From Desulfovibrio sp. UBA6121 (GTDB lineage Bacteria; Desulfobacterota; Desulfovibrionia; Desulfovibrionales; Desulfovibrionaceae): DNA of 5,749 nt. Where the stretch lies: contig DIVX01000067.1 in NCBI GenBank assembly GCA_002422505.1, forward strand, positions 124 to 5,872, in the 5' to 3' direction. Positions 1-5,610 of this stretch are shown in pieces. The notes beneath the pieces are model-generated. The model did no database searches. It was not told the DNA's origin and saw only the letters and a list, made by a program, of their open reading frames with translations. A program made the translations under genes and the position numbers. The first letter of the stretch is position 1. Each line of letters starts with the position of its first letter.

Positions 1-134
1 GCCCAGTCCATGACCTTGCCGGTCCACCAGCCCTTGTTGAAGATGGAGGGCGCTTCGCCTGCGATGCTTTGGAAGAACTCTTTGCCCCTGGCGACGATCT
101 TGGGCTCCAGGGCTGCGGTGTCGATTGCTGCCAT
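1..134 (-). CDS. putA: Probable proline dehydrogenase / PutA-type protein, N-terminal 44 residues only
   Basis: Only the first 44 codons are present; the gene continues past the left edge. The start ATG (134-132) is well supported: AAGGAG lies 6 nt upstream and only 3 nt separate it from the stop codon of the regulator gene. Visible residues include KEFFQSIAGEAPSIFNKGWW followed by TGKVMDW. This resembles the N-terminus of proline dehydrogenase / delta-1-pyrroline-5-carboxylate dehydrogenase proteins as I remember them from deltaproteobacteria, which oxidise proline to glutamate. No catalytic residue lies within the visible part, so the name rests on this short stretch and on context. Lrp-family regulators beside putA are known elsewhere, for example the Lrp-like PutR that activates putA in Agrobacterium. 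It could instead be another enzyme of amino-acid catabolism. Confidence 0.55.
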   Translation of the reverse strand, partial: MAAIDTAALEPKIVARGKEFFQSIAGEAPSIFNKGWWTGKVMDW

Positions 135-137
135 TGC

Positions 138-650
138 CTACTCCTTGCTCTGCTCTTTTGTGCTAGCCTGCCCGTCGGTTTTCGCGGCCGACCGGGAGTC
201 GTCGGCCAGGGGCAGGGAGCGGGTTTCCTTGAGGGTGGTCAGGACCACTGTGGTGCGGGTGTCGCGCACGCCGGGTATGGCCCCGAACTGCTGGAGGATG
301 TGCTGGAGATGCTCGGTGTCGCGGGCGCGCACCTTGAGCAGGTACGAGTCTTGCCCTGCGGTGTAGTGGGTTTCCAGCACGCCGGGCACCTCGGCCAGGG
401 CCTTGCCGATGTCGGTGGAGCCGACGCCTTCGTCGGCGCGCACAAAGGTGAAGGCCGTGAGGGTGAAGCCCACGTCCTTGGGACGCAGCACGGCCTCGAA
501 GCCGCGGATGACGCCCTTGCGCTCCAGCTTGCGCATGCGCTCCAGCACGGCAGAGGGCGCCATGCCCACGGCGCGGGCGATGTCGGCGTTGGAGGTTCTG
601 CCGCTGTCCTGAAGAATGGACAGGATGGTCATGTCAATCTTGTCGATCAT
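138..650 (-). CDS. Lrp/AsnC-family transcriptional regulator
   Basis: A 170-residue DNA-binding regulator of the feast/famine (Lrp/AsnC) family. Residues 2-16 (IDKIDMTILSILQDS) match the usual family opening. The winged helix-turn-helix spans about 18-50, with the recognition helix around residues 31-41 (APSAVLERMRK) followed by KGVIRGFEA. A RAM-type ligand-binding/oligomerisation domain follows (about 63-140) with the beta strand TLTAFTFV and the family-typical segment HYTAGQDSYLLKV (95-107), where effector amino acids bind in relatives. Residues 141-170 form a polar tail rich in S, K, D and E, making the protein slightly longer than E. coli Lrp (164 residues). The start is preceded by a GGAAGGG purine run and a strong promoter. 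It is the first gene of an operon with the PutA-like gene, whose ribosome binding site lies in its last codons. Family assignment is firm; proline as inducer is an inference from the neighbour. Confidence 0.95.
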   Translation of the reverse strand: MIDKIDMTILSILQDSGRTSNADIARAVGMAPSAVLERMRKLERKGVIRGFEAVLRPKDVGFTLTAFTFVRADEGVGSTDIGKALAEVPGVLETHYTAGQDSYLLKVRARDTEHLQHILQQFGAIPGVRDTRTTVVLTTLKETRSLPLADDSRSAAKTDGQASTKEQSKE

Positions 651-662
651 TCTGATACCCTT

Positions 663-691
663 CCGTTTGGAGAATTAAATTCTGTTAACGG
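663..691. promoter_or_regulatory. Palindromic operator, probable Lrp-type autoregulatory site
   Basis: A 29-bp dyad centred on base 677: CCGTT-N3-AGAATT-A-AATTCT-N3-AACGG. The inner 6-1-6 arms (671-683) and the outer 5-bp arms (663-667 and 687-691) are each perfect and share the same centre. The inner part resembles the loose AT-rich Lrp consensus, which has AG at one end and CT at the other. It overlaps the -10 box of the regulator's own promoter, so negative autoregulation is the simplest reading. The symmetry is seen directly; the binding protein is inferred from position. Confidence 0.6.
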
Positions 692-702
692 CAATTTGTC
701 AA
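674..702 (-). promoter_or_regulatory. Sigma70-type promoter of the lrp-putA operon
   Basis: On the minus strand a perfect -35 TTGACA (702-697) is followed by a 17-bp spacer and the -10 hexamer TTTAAT (679-674), one mismatch from TATAAT. Transcription would start around 665-668, leaving a leader of roughly 16-18 nt before the regulator ATG at 650. This is the best promoter match in the window. The -10 box lies at the centre of the palindrome at 663-691, so a protein bound there would block RNA polymerase. Confidence 0.75.
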
Positions 703-725
703 GCGTGTTGTGCGGGCTGTGGCGC

Positions 726-783
726 TTGAGCCGAAACGAAGTGAGCTTGTGTTGGTGCGGCAAAACGCTGTTATTCGGCTCAA
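726..783. repeat. Perfect 10-bp inverted repeat between divergent genes
   Basis: TTGAGCCGAA (726-735) and its exact reverse complement TTCGGCTCAA (774-783) are separated by 38 bp in the 263-bp gap between the regulator and the transporter operon. The arms could form the base of a large stem-loop in a transporter leader RNA, or be two half-sites for a looping or bipartite regulator. Apart from this repeat, the regulator promoter and its operator, the gap (651-913) holds only GC-rich sequence. A weak plus-strand promoter candidate lies inside the repeat (TTGTGT at 747-752, TGTTAT at 769-774, 16-bp spacer), but it is too poor to annotate separately. Confidence 0.5.
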
Positions 784-913
784 TCAAAGGGCGGCGGCTG
801 GCCGTCAAGGCGGCGGCAAAAAGCCCGGGCGGGAAAGCGGGACATGCTGCTTCGGCCAGGCGGGCATCGCCCCCTTTGCCTTTCCCCACGCTTTGCGGTA
901 GCCCTGTGCACAT

Positions 914-2065
914 ATGAGCGCATCCGCCCCGTTCACAGCCACGCCCCCGCCGCTTGCGGGCTTCGATGTCCGCCAGGAGGCTCCGGGGATGCTGGTGGTG
1001 CGCCTTTCCGGCGACTTGCGCGCCGCCGCCGTGGCCCGGTTGTGGCGGCCCGCCATGGAGCGCGTGCGCGCGGGCGACCTGAAATCCCTGCGCCTGGAAC
1101 TGGATGAAGCCCGCTACATCGACGGCGCTGGCCTTGCCCTGCTGGTGCAGCTGCATGCGGAAGCCCACGCGGGCGGATTTTCGGTGGAGTTGCAGGGCCT
1201 GCCGCCGCGCTACCGGCACCTGCTGGACCTGGCACTGCGCGCCGAGGCCGCAGACGCCGAAGCCGCAACTGCGGGCGGCAACGCCAACCCCCTGCGCGAG
1301 CGCCTGGAGCTTCTGACGCACGACCTGCGCGAGCTGGTGTGCTTTGTGGGCGAAAGCGCCCAGGTGGTGTACCGCTCCCTGCGCCACCCCAAGGGCGTGC
1401 GCTGGCCAGACGTGGTGACCCAGGCCTGCGCCGTGGGCGTGCAAAGCCTGCCCATCTTGCTGCTCATCGGCTTCCTCATGGGGCTGATCATGAGCTTCCA
1501 GTCGGTCATTACCCTGCAGCGCTTCGGCGGCGAAATTTACGTGCCGAACATGCTGGGGCTGGTGATGTTCCGGGAGATGGGCCCGCTGGTGACGGCCATT
1601 CTGCTGGCGGCGCGCTCCGGCAGCGCCTTCGCGGCCGAGATAGGCACCATGCGCGTGAACGAGGAGCTGGACGCCCTGACCACCATGGGCATAAGCCCGG
1701 TGCGCTTTCTGGTGGGGCCGCGCATTCTCTCGTCCCTGGCCGTGGTGCCGGTCATGACGCTTTTCTTCAACTTCGCCAGCCTTGTGGGCGGCGCGCTGGT
1801 CATGCTCTCCATCGGCTTTCCCCTGGTCACCTTCACCTCGCGGGTTTTTGCCAACGTCACCGCGCCAGACCTCATCGGCAGCTTCATCAAAATCATCGTG
1901 TTCAGCCTGCTGGTGGCCGGGGTAAGCTGCCTCAAGGGCCTGCGCACCGGGGGCGGGGCCAGCGCCGTGGGCCGTTCCACCACCGGGGCAGTGGTCAGCG
2001 GTTTGGTGCTTATCACCGTGGCCGACGGCCTGTTCGCTGTGCTGTTCTATTATTTCGACTTCTGA
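914..2065 (+). CDS. mlaE: MlaE-family ABC transporter permease with N-terminal STAS domain
   Basis: A 383-residue inner-membrane permease of the MlaE/YrbE family, the transmembrane core of MCE lipid transporters that move phospholipids or related lipids across the envelope. Residues about 17-112 form a STAS domain, including LDEARYIDGAGLALLVQL (63-80), the fold used by the separate small protein MlaB in E. coli. After a linker, 135-383 is the MlaE domain with hydrophobic helices near 178-198, 222-241, 272-305, 320-345 and 358-380. Family-typical stretches are GFLMGLIMSFQ, REMGPLVTAILLAARSGSAF, and the ATPase-contacting loop GTMRVNEELDALTTMGI (244-260). The position equivalent to the phosphorylated Ser of anti-anti-sigma factors (DSSG) reads DGAG, so phosphoswitching is unlikely. 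An in-frame stop at 899-901 rules out an earlier start. The ATG at 914 has no clear Shine-Dalgarno. An in-frame ATG at 989 has a strong AGGAGG 8 nt upstream but would remove the first STAS strand. It is the first gene of the four-gene operon. Confidence 0.94.
   Translation: MSASAPFTATPPPLAGFDVRQEAPGMLVVRLSGDLRAAAVARLWRPAMERVRAGDLKSLRLELDEARYIDGAGLALLVQLHAEAHAGGFSVELQGLPPRYRHLLDLALRAEAADAEAATAGGNANPLRERLELLTHDLRELVCFVGESAQVVYRSLRHPKGVRWPDVVTQACAVGVQSLPILLLIGFLMGLIMSFQSVITLQRFGGEIYVPNMLGLVMFREMGPLVTAILLAARSGSAFAAEIGTMRVNEELDALTTMGISPVRFLVGPRILSSLAVVPVMTLFFNFASLVGGALVMLSIGFPLVTFTSRVFANVTAPDLIGSFIKIIVFSLLVAGVSCLKGLRTGGGASAVGRSTTGAVVSGLVLITVADGLFAVLFYYFDF
975..991 (+). promoter_or_regulatory. Strong internal Shine-Dalgarno at alternative permease start
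   Basis: AGGAGG at 975-980, followed by an 8-nt spacer and an in-frame ATG at 989-991 (Met26 of the permease), is a far better initiation signal than the one before the ATG at 914. It either creates a second, shorter product or marks the true start. The shorter form would begin MLVVRLSGDL and lack the predicted first beta strand (FDVRQE) of the STAS fold, so I keep 914 as the main start. Confidence 0.35.
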
Positions 2066-2088
2066 TACGTAGTGCCGGAAACAAACGG

Positions 2089-2937
2089 ATGCATATGGAC
2101 GACGGCGCCATGAACGACCCCATCATCAGCGTACGCGGGCTTACCTGCGGCTACGGCAGGCGCACCGTGCTCAAGGACGTGTCCTTCGACGTGGGCCGGG
2201 GCGAAGTGTTCGTGGTCATTGGCGGTTCCGGCTGCGGCAAGAGCACCCTGCTCAAGCACATGATCGGCCTGTACCCGCCCATGGCTGGCAGCGTCCGCCT
2301 GAGCGGGGCGGATATCGTCGCCGCAGAGGGCGAGGCGCGCCTGGAAATCCTGAAGGGCATCGGCGTCATGTATCAGATGGGCGCGCTGTTCGGGTCCATG
2401 ACGGTGCTGCAGAACGTGGGCCTGCCCCTGGAGGAGTATACCGACCTGCCCGCAGAGGCCATTGAGGTGGTGAGCCGCGTGAAGCTGTCTCTGGTGGGGC
2501 TGGAGAAGTTCGGCCAGGTCATGCCCTCGGAGCTTTCCGGCGGCATGGTCAAGCGTGCGGCCATCGCCCGGGCCATGGCCCTTGATCCGGCCATCCTGTT
2601 CCTCGACGAACCCTCTGCCGGGCTTGACCCCGTGACCAGCGCCGAGCTTGACCGCGTGGTGCGCAGCCTGGCCGAGAATCTGGGCATCACCTTCGTCATC
2701 GTGTCCCACGAGTTGCCGAGCATTCTTTCCGTGGCCGACCGCGTGATCCTCCTCGACGCGCAGGCCAAGGGCATAGTGGCCCAGGGCGACCCGCGCCAGT
2801 TGAACGAAACGAGCAAGGATCCGCGCGTGCGGCGATTTTTCGACCGCGAGGCCCGTTTGCCGGAACCCCTTTCCCCGGCGCACCAGGCCGAGGCATTCCA
2901 ACCAGCGGCCAGCACCGCGGCGGAGGCGCATACATGA
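2089..2937 (+). CDS. mlaF: MlaF-like ABC transporter ATP-binding protein
   Basis: A 282-residue cytoplasmic ATPase that powers the MCE transporter by hydrolysing ATP while docked on the MlaE-type permease. All nucleotide-binding motifs are intact: Walker A GGSGCGKST (45-53), Q-loop Gln96 in VMYQMGALF, signature LSGGM (149-153), Walker B with the catalytic glutamate in ILFLDEP (Glu174), D-loop AGLDP, and H-loop His207 in IVSHE. The sequence GVMYQMGALFGSMTVLQNVGLPL is characteristic of the MlaF branch. Residues from about 250 form an Ala/Pro-rich polar tail beyond the ATPase fold; E. coli MlaF also has a C-terminal extension, there involved in subunit contacts. Three in-frame ATGs (2089, 2095, 2110) have comparable weak GGA motifs upstream; 2089 is chosen because GGAA lies 8 nt before it, but 2110 (MNDPIISVRGL) fits the domain start equally well. 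It starts 23 nt after the permease stop and overlaps the next gene by 4 nt (ATGA). Confidence 0.95.
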   Translation: MHMDDGAMNDPIISVRGLTCGYGRRTVLKDVSFDVGRGEVFVVIGGSGCGKSTLLKHMIGLYPPMAGSVRLSGADIVAAEGEARLEILKGIGVMYQMGALFGSMTVLQNVGLPLEEYTDLPAEAIEVVSRVKLSLVGLEKFGQVMPSELSGGMVKRAAIARAMALDPAILFLDEPSAGLDPVTSAELDRVVRSLAENLGITFVIVSHELPSILSVADRVILLDAQAKGIVAQGDPRQLNETSKDPRVRRFFDREARLPEPLSPAHQAEAFQPAASTAAEAHT

Positions 2938-4082
2938 TTCGCGGCGGCGACTATTTTAAACTGGGACTCTTCGTCATTGGCGGGGTGGTGCTGCTGTTTG
3001 TGGTGCTCTTCGCCCTGGGCGTGGGCAAACTTTTTCAGCGCACCTACCAGATGGAAACCTACATCAACGAGTCCGTCAACGGGCTTGAGGTGGGCACGGC
3101 GGTAAAGTTCCGGGGCGTGCGCGTGGGCAGCGTGTCCGAGATAGGCTTCGTGGCCGGAAGATACGGGCAGCAAGCCGCTGGCTACCGCTACGTGTATGTG
3201 CTGTGCACCCTGGACAGGGACCTCTTCGGCACCATGGGGCCGAAGTCCGCGCGGGAGCAGGCGGCGGACGAAGTGGCGCGGGGCCTGCGCGCCCGCACCA
3301 TCTCCCAGGGCCTTACCGGGCAGCTTTTTCTGGGGCTTGATTACGTGGCGCCGGAGCAGAACCCGCTGCTGCCCATCGAGTGGGAGCCGGGGAGCATCTA
3401 CATTCCCGCCGCGCCCAGCACCCTTTCCAAGGTGGAGCAGGCCGTGCTTGGCATAAGCAATACCCTGACCGACCTGGAGAAGGCCGAGCTGCCGGAAGCC
3501 GTGAAAAGCTTCCGCCGCTTCGCCGACAGCGCCAGCATCTTCCTGGAGGGCACGGATTCCAAGGGCGTGGGCGTCAAGCTTTCCGCCACCCTGGACGAGA
3601 CGCACAAGCTGTTGGCGCGCATCAACGTCATCCTGGCCGACCCGGCGGCGCAGACCGTGCTGCCCGAGGCCGCCAAGACCCTGGCCGGGGTGCGCAAGGT
3701 GGTGGAGGCCGCAGGCCCGGACACGGTCCAACTGGCGCGCGATTCCAGGGAGCTTGTGGCCAGCCTCAAGGTGTCGGCCAAGGCGCTGGAGAAGTTTTTG
3801 GCCAACCCGGAAACCAGCCGCCAACTGGCCGAAATGCCCGGCGCCATGCAGCAGGCGCGGGAAACCGTCAGCGAGCTCAAGTCCGCCGCAAAGCGCCTCA
3901 ATTCGGTTTTGGGCCGCGTGGAGCAGCTTACGGCGGCCCAGCAGGCCAATGTGGAGGGCATCCTCGACAGTGCGCGCGGCCTTGTGGAGAATTTGCGCGA
4001 ACTTACCGGCGAGGCTAAGCGCTACCCAGCGGGTATGCTCTTCGGTCCGCCGCCAGACAAATCGCCCCTGGGCGGGCAGTAG
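2934..4082 (+). CDS. mlaD: MCE-domain protein, MlaD-type lipid-binding subunit
   Basis: A 382-residue MCE (mammalian cell entry) protein, the periplasmic substrate-binding subunit of the transporter, which in characterised relatives forms a hexameric ring with a hydrophobic pore. Residues 9-30 are an uncleaved transmembrane anchor with a short cytoplasmic N-terminus. The MCE domain spans about 38-138, with the family pattern NGLEVGTAVKFRGVRVGSV (49-67) and a closing LTGQLFLGLDYV (127-138). Between these, about 72-120 is longer than the equivalent part of E. coli MlaD. Residues about 160-362 are almost entirely predicted helix with heptad-like Leu/Ala spacing, long enough for a helical tube or needle, and the protein ends in YPAGMLFGPPPDK, a Pro-rich tail common in this subgroup. 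This length is about twice that of E. coli MlaD (183 residues). GGAGG 7 nt upstream supports the ATG, which overlaps the ATPase stop as ATGA, indicating coupled translation. The symbol denotes family, not proven orthology. Confidence 0.93.
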   Translation: MIRGGDYFKLGLFVIGGVVLLFVVLFALGVGKLFQRTYQMETYINESVNGLEVGTAVKFRGVRVGSVSEIGFVAGRYGQQAAGYRYVYVLCTLDRDLFGTMGPKSAREQAADEVARGLRARTISQGLTGQLFLGLDYVAPEQNPLLPIEWEPGSIYIPAAPSTLSKVEQAVLGISNTLTDLEKAELPEAVKSFRRFADSASIFLEGTDSKGVGVKLSATLDETHKLLARINVILADPAAQTVLPEAAKTLAGVRKVVEAAGPDTVQLARDSRELVASLKVSAKALEKFLANPETSRQLAEMPGAMQQARETVSELKSAAKRLNSVLGRVEQLTAAQQANVEGILDSARGLVENLRELTGEAKRYPAGMLFGPPPDKSPLGGQ

Positions 4083-4093
4083 ACGGAGGCCCC

Positions 4094-4717
4094 ATGCGCG
4101 CACTCGCCGCAATTCTCGCCGTGTTTCTGGCCCTGCCCCTGGCGGCTTCCTGCGTGAAGCTGGAGCGCCAGCCCATTGAGAAACGCTTCTACGCCCTGGA
4201 GACCACGCGGGCGCAAGCCGCGCAGGCCGCAGGGCAGACCTCGCCCGCCTCGCTGCTGGTGCGGCGGCTGCATGTCTCGCCGCGCGCCTCCGGCCGGGAG
4301 CTGGTGTACCGCACCGCGCCCTCGGCCTGGACGGCGGACTATTACAATGTCTTTTTCGTGGCCCCGGCAGACATGCTGACCCAGGACCTGCGCACCTGGC
4401 TGGGCGGCTCCGCCCTGTGCGCCAACGTGCTCGACCCCGGCAGCCTGGCGGCGTACGACTATATTCTGGAAGGCAACGTGACCAGCCTGCACGGCGACTT
4501 CGCCCTTGCGCCCGCCCAGGCCGTGGTGGAAATGCAGTTCCTGCTGCTCAAGGCCGGGGGCGACGAGCGGCAGGTGCTGCTGACGCGGGAGTACCGCAAG
4601 ACCGCGCCCCTTTCCGGCCATTCGCCCCAGGAGGTGGTGCAGGCCGAGCGCGAGGCCGTGGCCGCCGTGTTCGCCGAGCTTGAGGCCGATCTGCGCAAGG
4701 CGCTTGCGCGCAAATAG
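4094..4717 (+). CDS. ABC-transport auxiliary lipoprotein, PqiC/YmbA-like
   Basis: A 207-residue predicted lipoprotein and the last gene of the transporter operon. Residues 1-19 are a signal peptide (Arg2, hydrophobic core LAAILAVFLALPLAAS), with a lipobox-like AAS-Cys20. The residue after Cys is Val, not Asp, which favours outer-membrane sorting in bacteria using the Lol +2 rule. The mature part carries features of the ABC-transport auxiliary component family (ABC_trans_aux, the PqiC/YmbA group): FYALE near the start, LLVRRLHVSP, a YRTAPSAWTADYYNVFFVAPADMLTQDLRTWL block (71-102), then DYILEGNVTSLHGDF, and a C-terminal amphipathic helix. In the Pqi system the related lipoprotein is thought to link the MCE assembly to the outer membrane; the same role is inferred here. 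GGAGG lies 4 nt before the ATG, and the gap from the MCE stop is 11 nt. No clear terminator follows; the convergent small gene ends 16 bp away. Confidence 0.88.
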   Translation: MRALAAILAVFLALPLAASCVKLERQPIEKRFYALETTRAQAAQAAGQTSPASLLVRRLHVSPRASGRELVYRTAPSAWTADYYNVFFVAPADMLTQDLRTWLGGSALCANVLDPGSLAAYDYILEGNVTSLHGDFALAPAQAVVEMQFLLLKAGGDERQVLLTREYRKTAPLSGHSPQEVVQAEREAVAAVFAELEADLRKALARK

Positions 4718-4733
4718 CGCCCGCGAGCCGGGC

Positions 4734-4931
4734 TCAATTCAGCTGCGCCAGGCCGAAGCCCGCCAGCACCGCCAACCCGGCCCAGAGCAGGGTTTTGGCC
4801 AGCCCGGCCAGGGACGAGGCCTGCCCGCAGGGCGCGCAACCCGGCGCATTTTGACCTTTCGCCCCGGCGGTTTCTTCCGGGCGCAGCAGGTACTGCGCCA
4901 GCCTCCACAGTTCGGACAGCAAAGCGACCAT
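4734..4931 (-). CDS. Small predicted membrane protein with CxxC motif, function unknown
   Basis: A 65-residue frame I do not recognise. It begins MVALLSELWRLAQYLLRPEE, an amphipathic stretch, then has a polar middle containing CAPC (Cys32, Cys35), and ends with one hydrophobic helix (about 43-63) reaching almost to the C-terminus. The CxxC could bind a metal or form a disulfide. It starts 19 nt after the exporter stop on the same strand, so it is probably co-transcribed with it. The start is preceded by a run of seven G only 3 nt before the ATG, a poor but purine-rich ribosome binding site. The orderly layout (amphipathic helix, loop, membrane helix) and the position in the operon favour a real gene; the short length leaves doubt. 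Confidence 0.5.
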   Translation of the reverse strand: MVALLSELWRLAQYLLRPEETAGAKGQNAPGCAPCGQASSLAGLAKTLLWAGLAVLAGFGLAQLN

Positions 4932-4950
4932 GTGCCCCCCCAGTTCGGCG

Positions 4951-5610
4951 TTAGAACAAGCCGTCGCGCAGCACTTCCCCGGCCATGGGGGCCATGCTGA
5001 GCAGCAGCAGCGCGGCCATGGCCCAGTTGAAGGCCAGAAGCCGCTTGCGGTTCTGCAACAGTCCGCGCATCAGCCTGCCCAAAAGCACCCACAGCGCCAC
5101 GCAGGGCATGCCCGCCACAAAGAATACCCCGGTGACCAGCAGCGCGCCCAGCACCGGGCTGTCCGGCGGGGCGTAGGTGCTGGCTGCGGTCACGCACATC
5201 ATCAACGCCTTGGGGTTTACCCACTGAAAAGCCGAGGCCTCCAGAAAGGTCATGGGCCGCGCCCTTCCGGCCTGCGGGGCTGCGGTGGCCGCATTCTCCT
5301 GCACCTGCTCGTGTTTGTGCTCCGGCGGCGTGGAGTTGGCGATGCGCCAGGCTAGGTACAGCATGTACGCCAGACCCAGAGCCCGCAGGGTGGGGTAGAG
5401 CCCCGGCAGGGTCTCGAACACAAAGCCCACGCCCAGGCCCACGGCCAACTGCATGAAGCTGAAGCCCAGGGTGACGCCCAGCAGGTGCGGCAGCGTGCGC
5501 CGTATGCCGTGGTTCACCCCGGAGGCGAAGAGCATGGCGTTGTTTGGGCCGGGGGTGATGGACGTGACACAGGCGAAGAGGCAGAGGGAGGTCAAGAGCT
5601 CCGGGGTCAT
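4951..5610 (-). CDS. LysE/RhtB-family amino-acid exporter
   Basis: A 219-residue inner-membrane exporter of the LysE/RhtB superfamily, which pumps amino acids such as lysine, arginine, threonine or homoserine out of the cell; the substrate cannot be read from the sequence. The diagnostic TPGPNN motif is at 19-24, followed by GVNHGIRRTLPHLLGVTLGF (31-50) and later FLEASAFQWVNPKALMM (122-138), the conserved start of the second half. About six hydrophobic segments are visible (about 5-28, 42-66, 73-91, 125-145, 152-178, 190-210). The cytoplasmic loop at 92-120 is hydrophilic and rich in His, Glu and Gln, which is somewhat unusual. AGGAG lies 6 nt before the ATG. A 34-codon frame overlaps the start upstream (ATGA), and a small CxxC protein gene follows 19 nt downstream. 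The size matches the family norm of about 200-220 residues. Confidence 0.93.
   Translation of the reverse strand: MTPELLTSLCLFACVTSITPGPNNAMLFASGVNHGIRRTLPHLLGVTLGFSFMQLAVGLGVGFVFETLPGLYPTLRALGLAYMLYLAWRIANSTPPEHKHEQVQENAATAAPQAGRARPMTFLEASAFQWVNPKALMMCVTAASTYAPPDSPVLGALLVTGVFFVAGMPCVALWVLLGRLMRGLLQNRKRLLAFNWAMAALLLLSMAPMAGEVLRDGLF

Noticed and set aside
753..770. Possible sigma54 promoter (TGG and GC elements)
   Set aside because: The spacing between GG and GC is 11 instead of 10, and the surrounding bases fit the consensus poorly.
789..817. Direct repeat GGCGGCGGC (790-798 and 809-817)
   Set aside because: Low-complexity GGC repeats are expected in GC-rich DNA; no wider pattern supports a site.
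69..917. Long plus-strand open frame of 282 codons
   Set aside because: It lies opposite the well-supported Lrp-family gene, its translation is low-complexity Gly/Ala/His-rich with no domain, and it is explained by high GC codon bias.
844..1107. Short plus-strand frame overlapping the permease start
   Set aside because: No convincing ribosome binding site and Arg/Pro/Ala-rich translation; shadow frame of the STAS coding region.
647..1444. Long minus-strand open frame of 265 codons
   Set aside because: Antisense to the permease gene and the promoter region; the translation is rich in His, Gln, Ala and Gly with no recognisable fold.
2373..4112. Minus-strand open frame of 579 codons
   Set aside because: Antisense across the ATPase and MCE genes, whose protein motifs are unambiguous; typical shadow of a GC-rich coding strand.
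4725..4735. GAGCC-G-GGCTC as a rho-independent terminator
   Set aside because: The loop would be one base, or the stem only three pairs, and no T-run follows on either strand.
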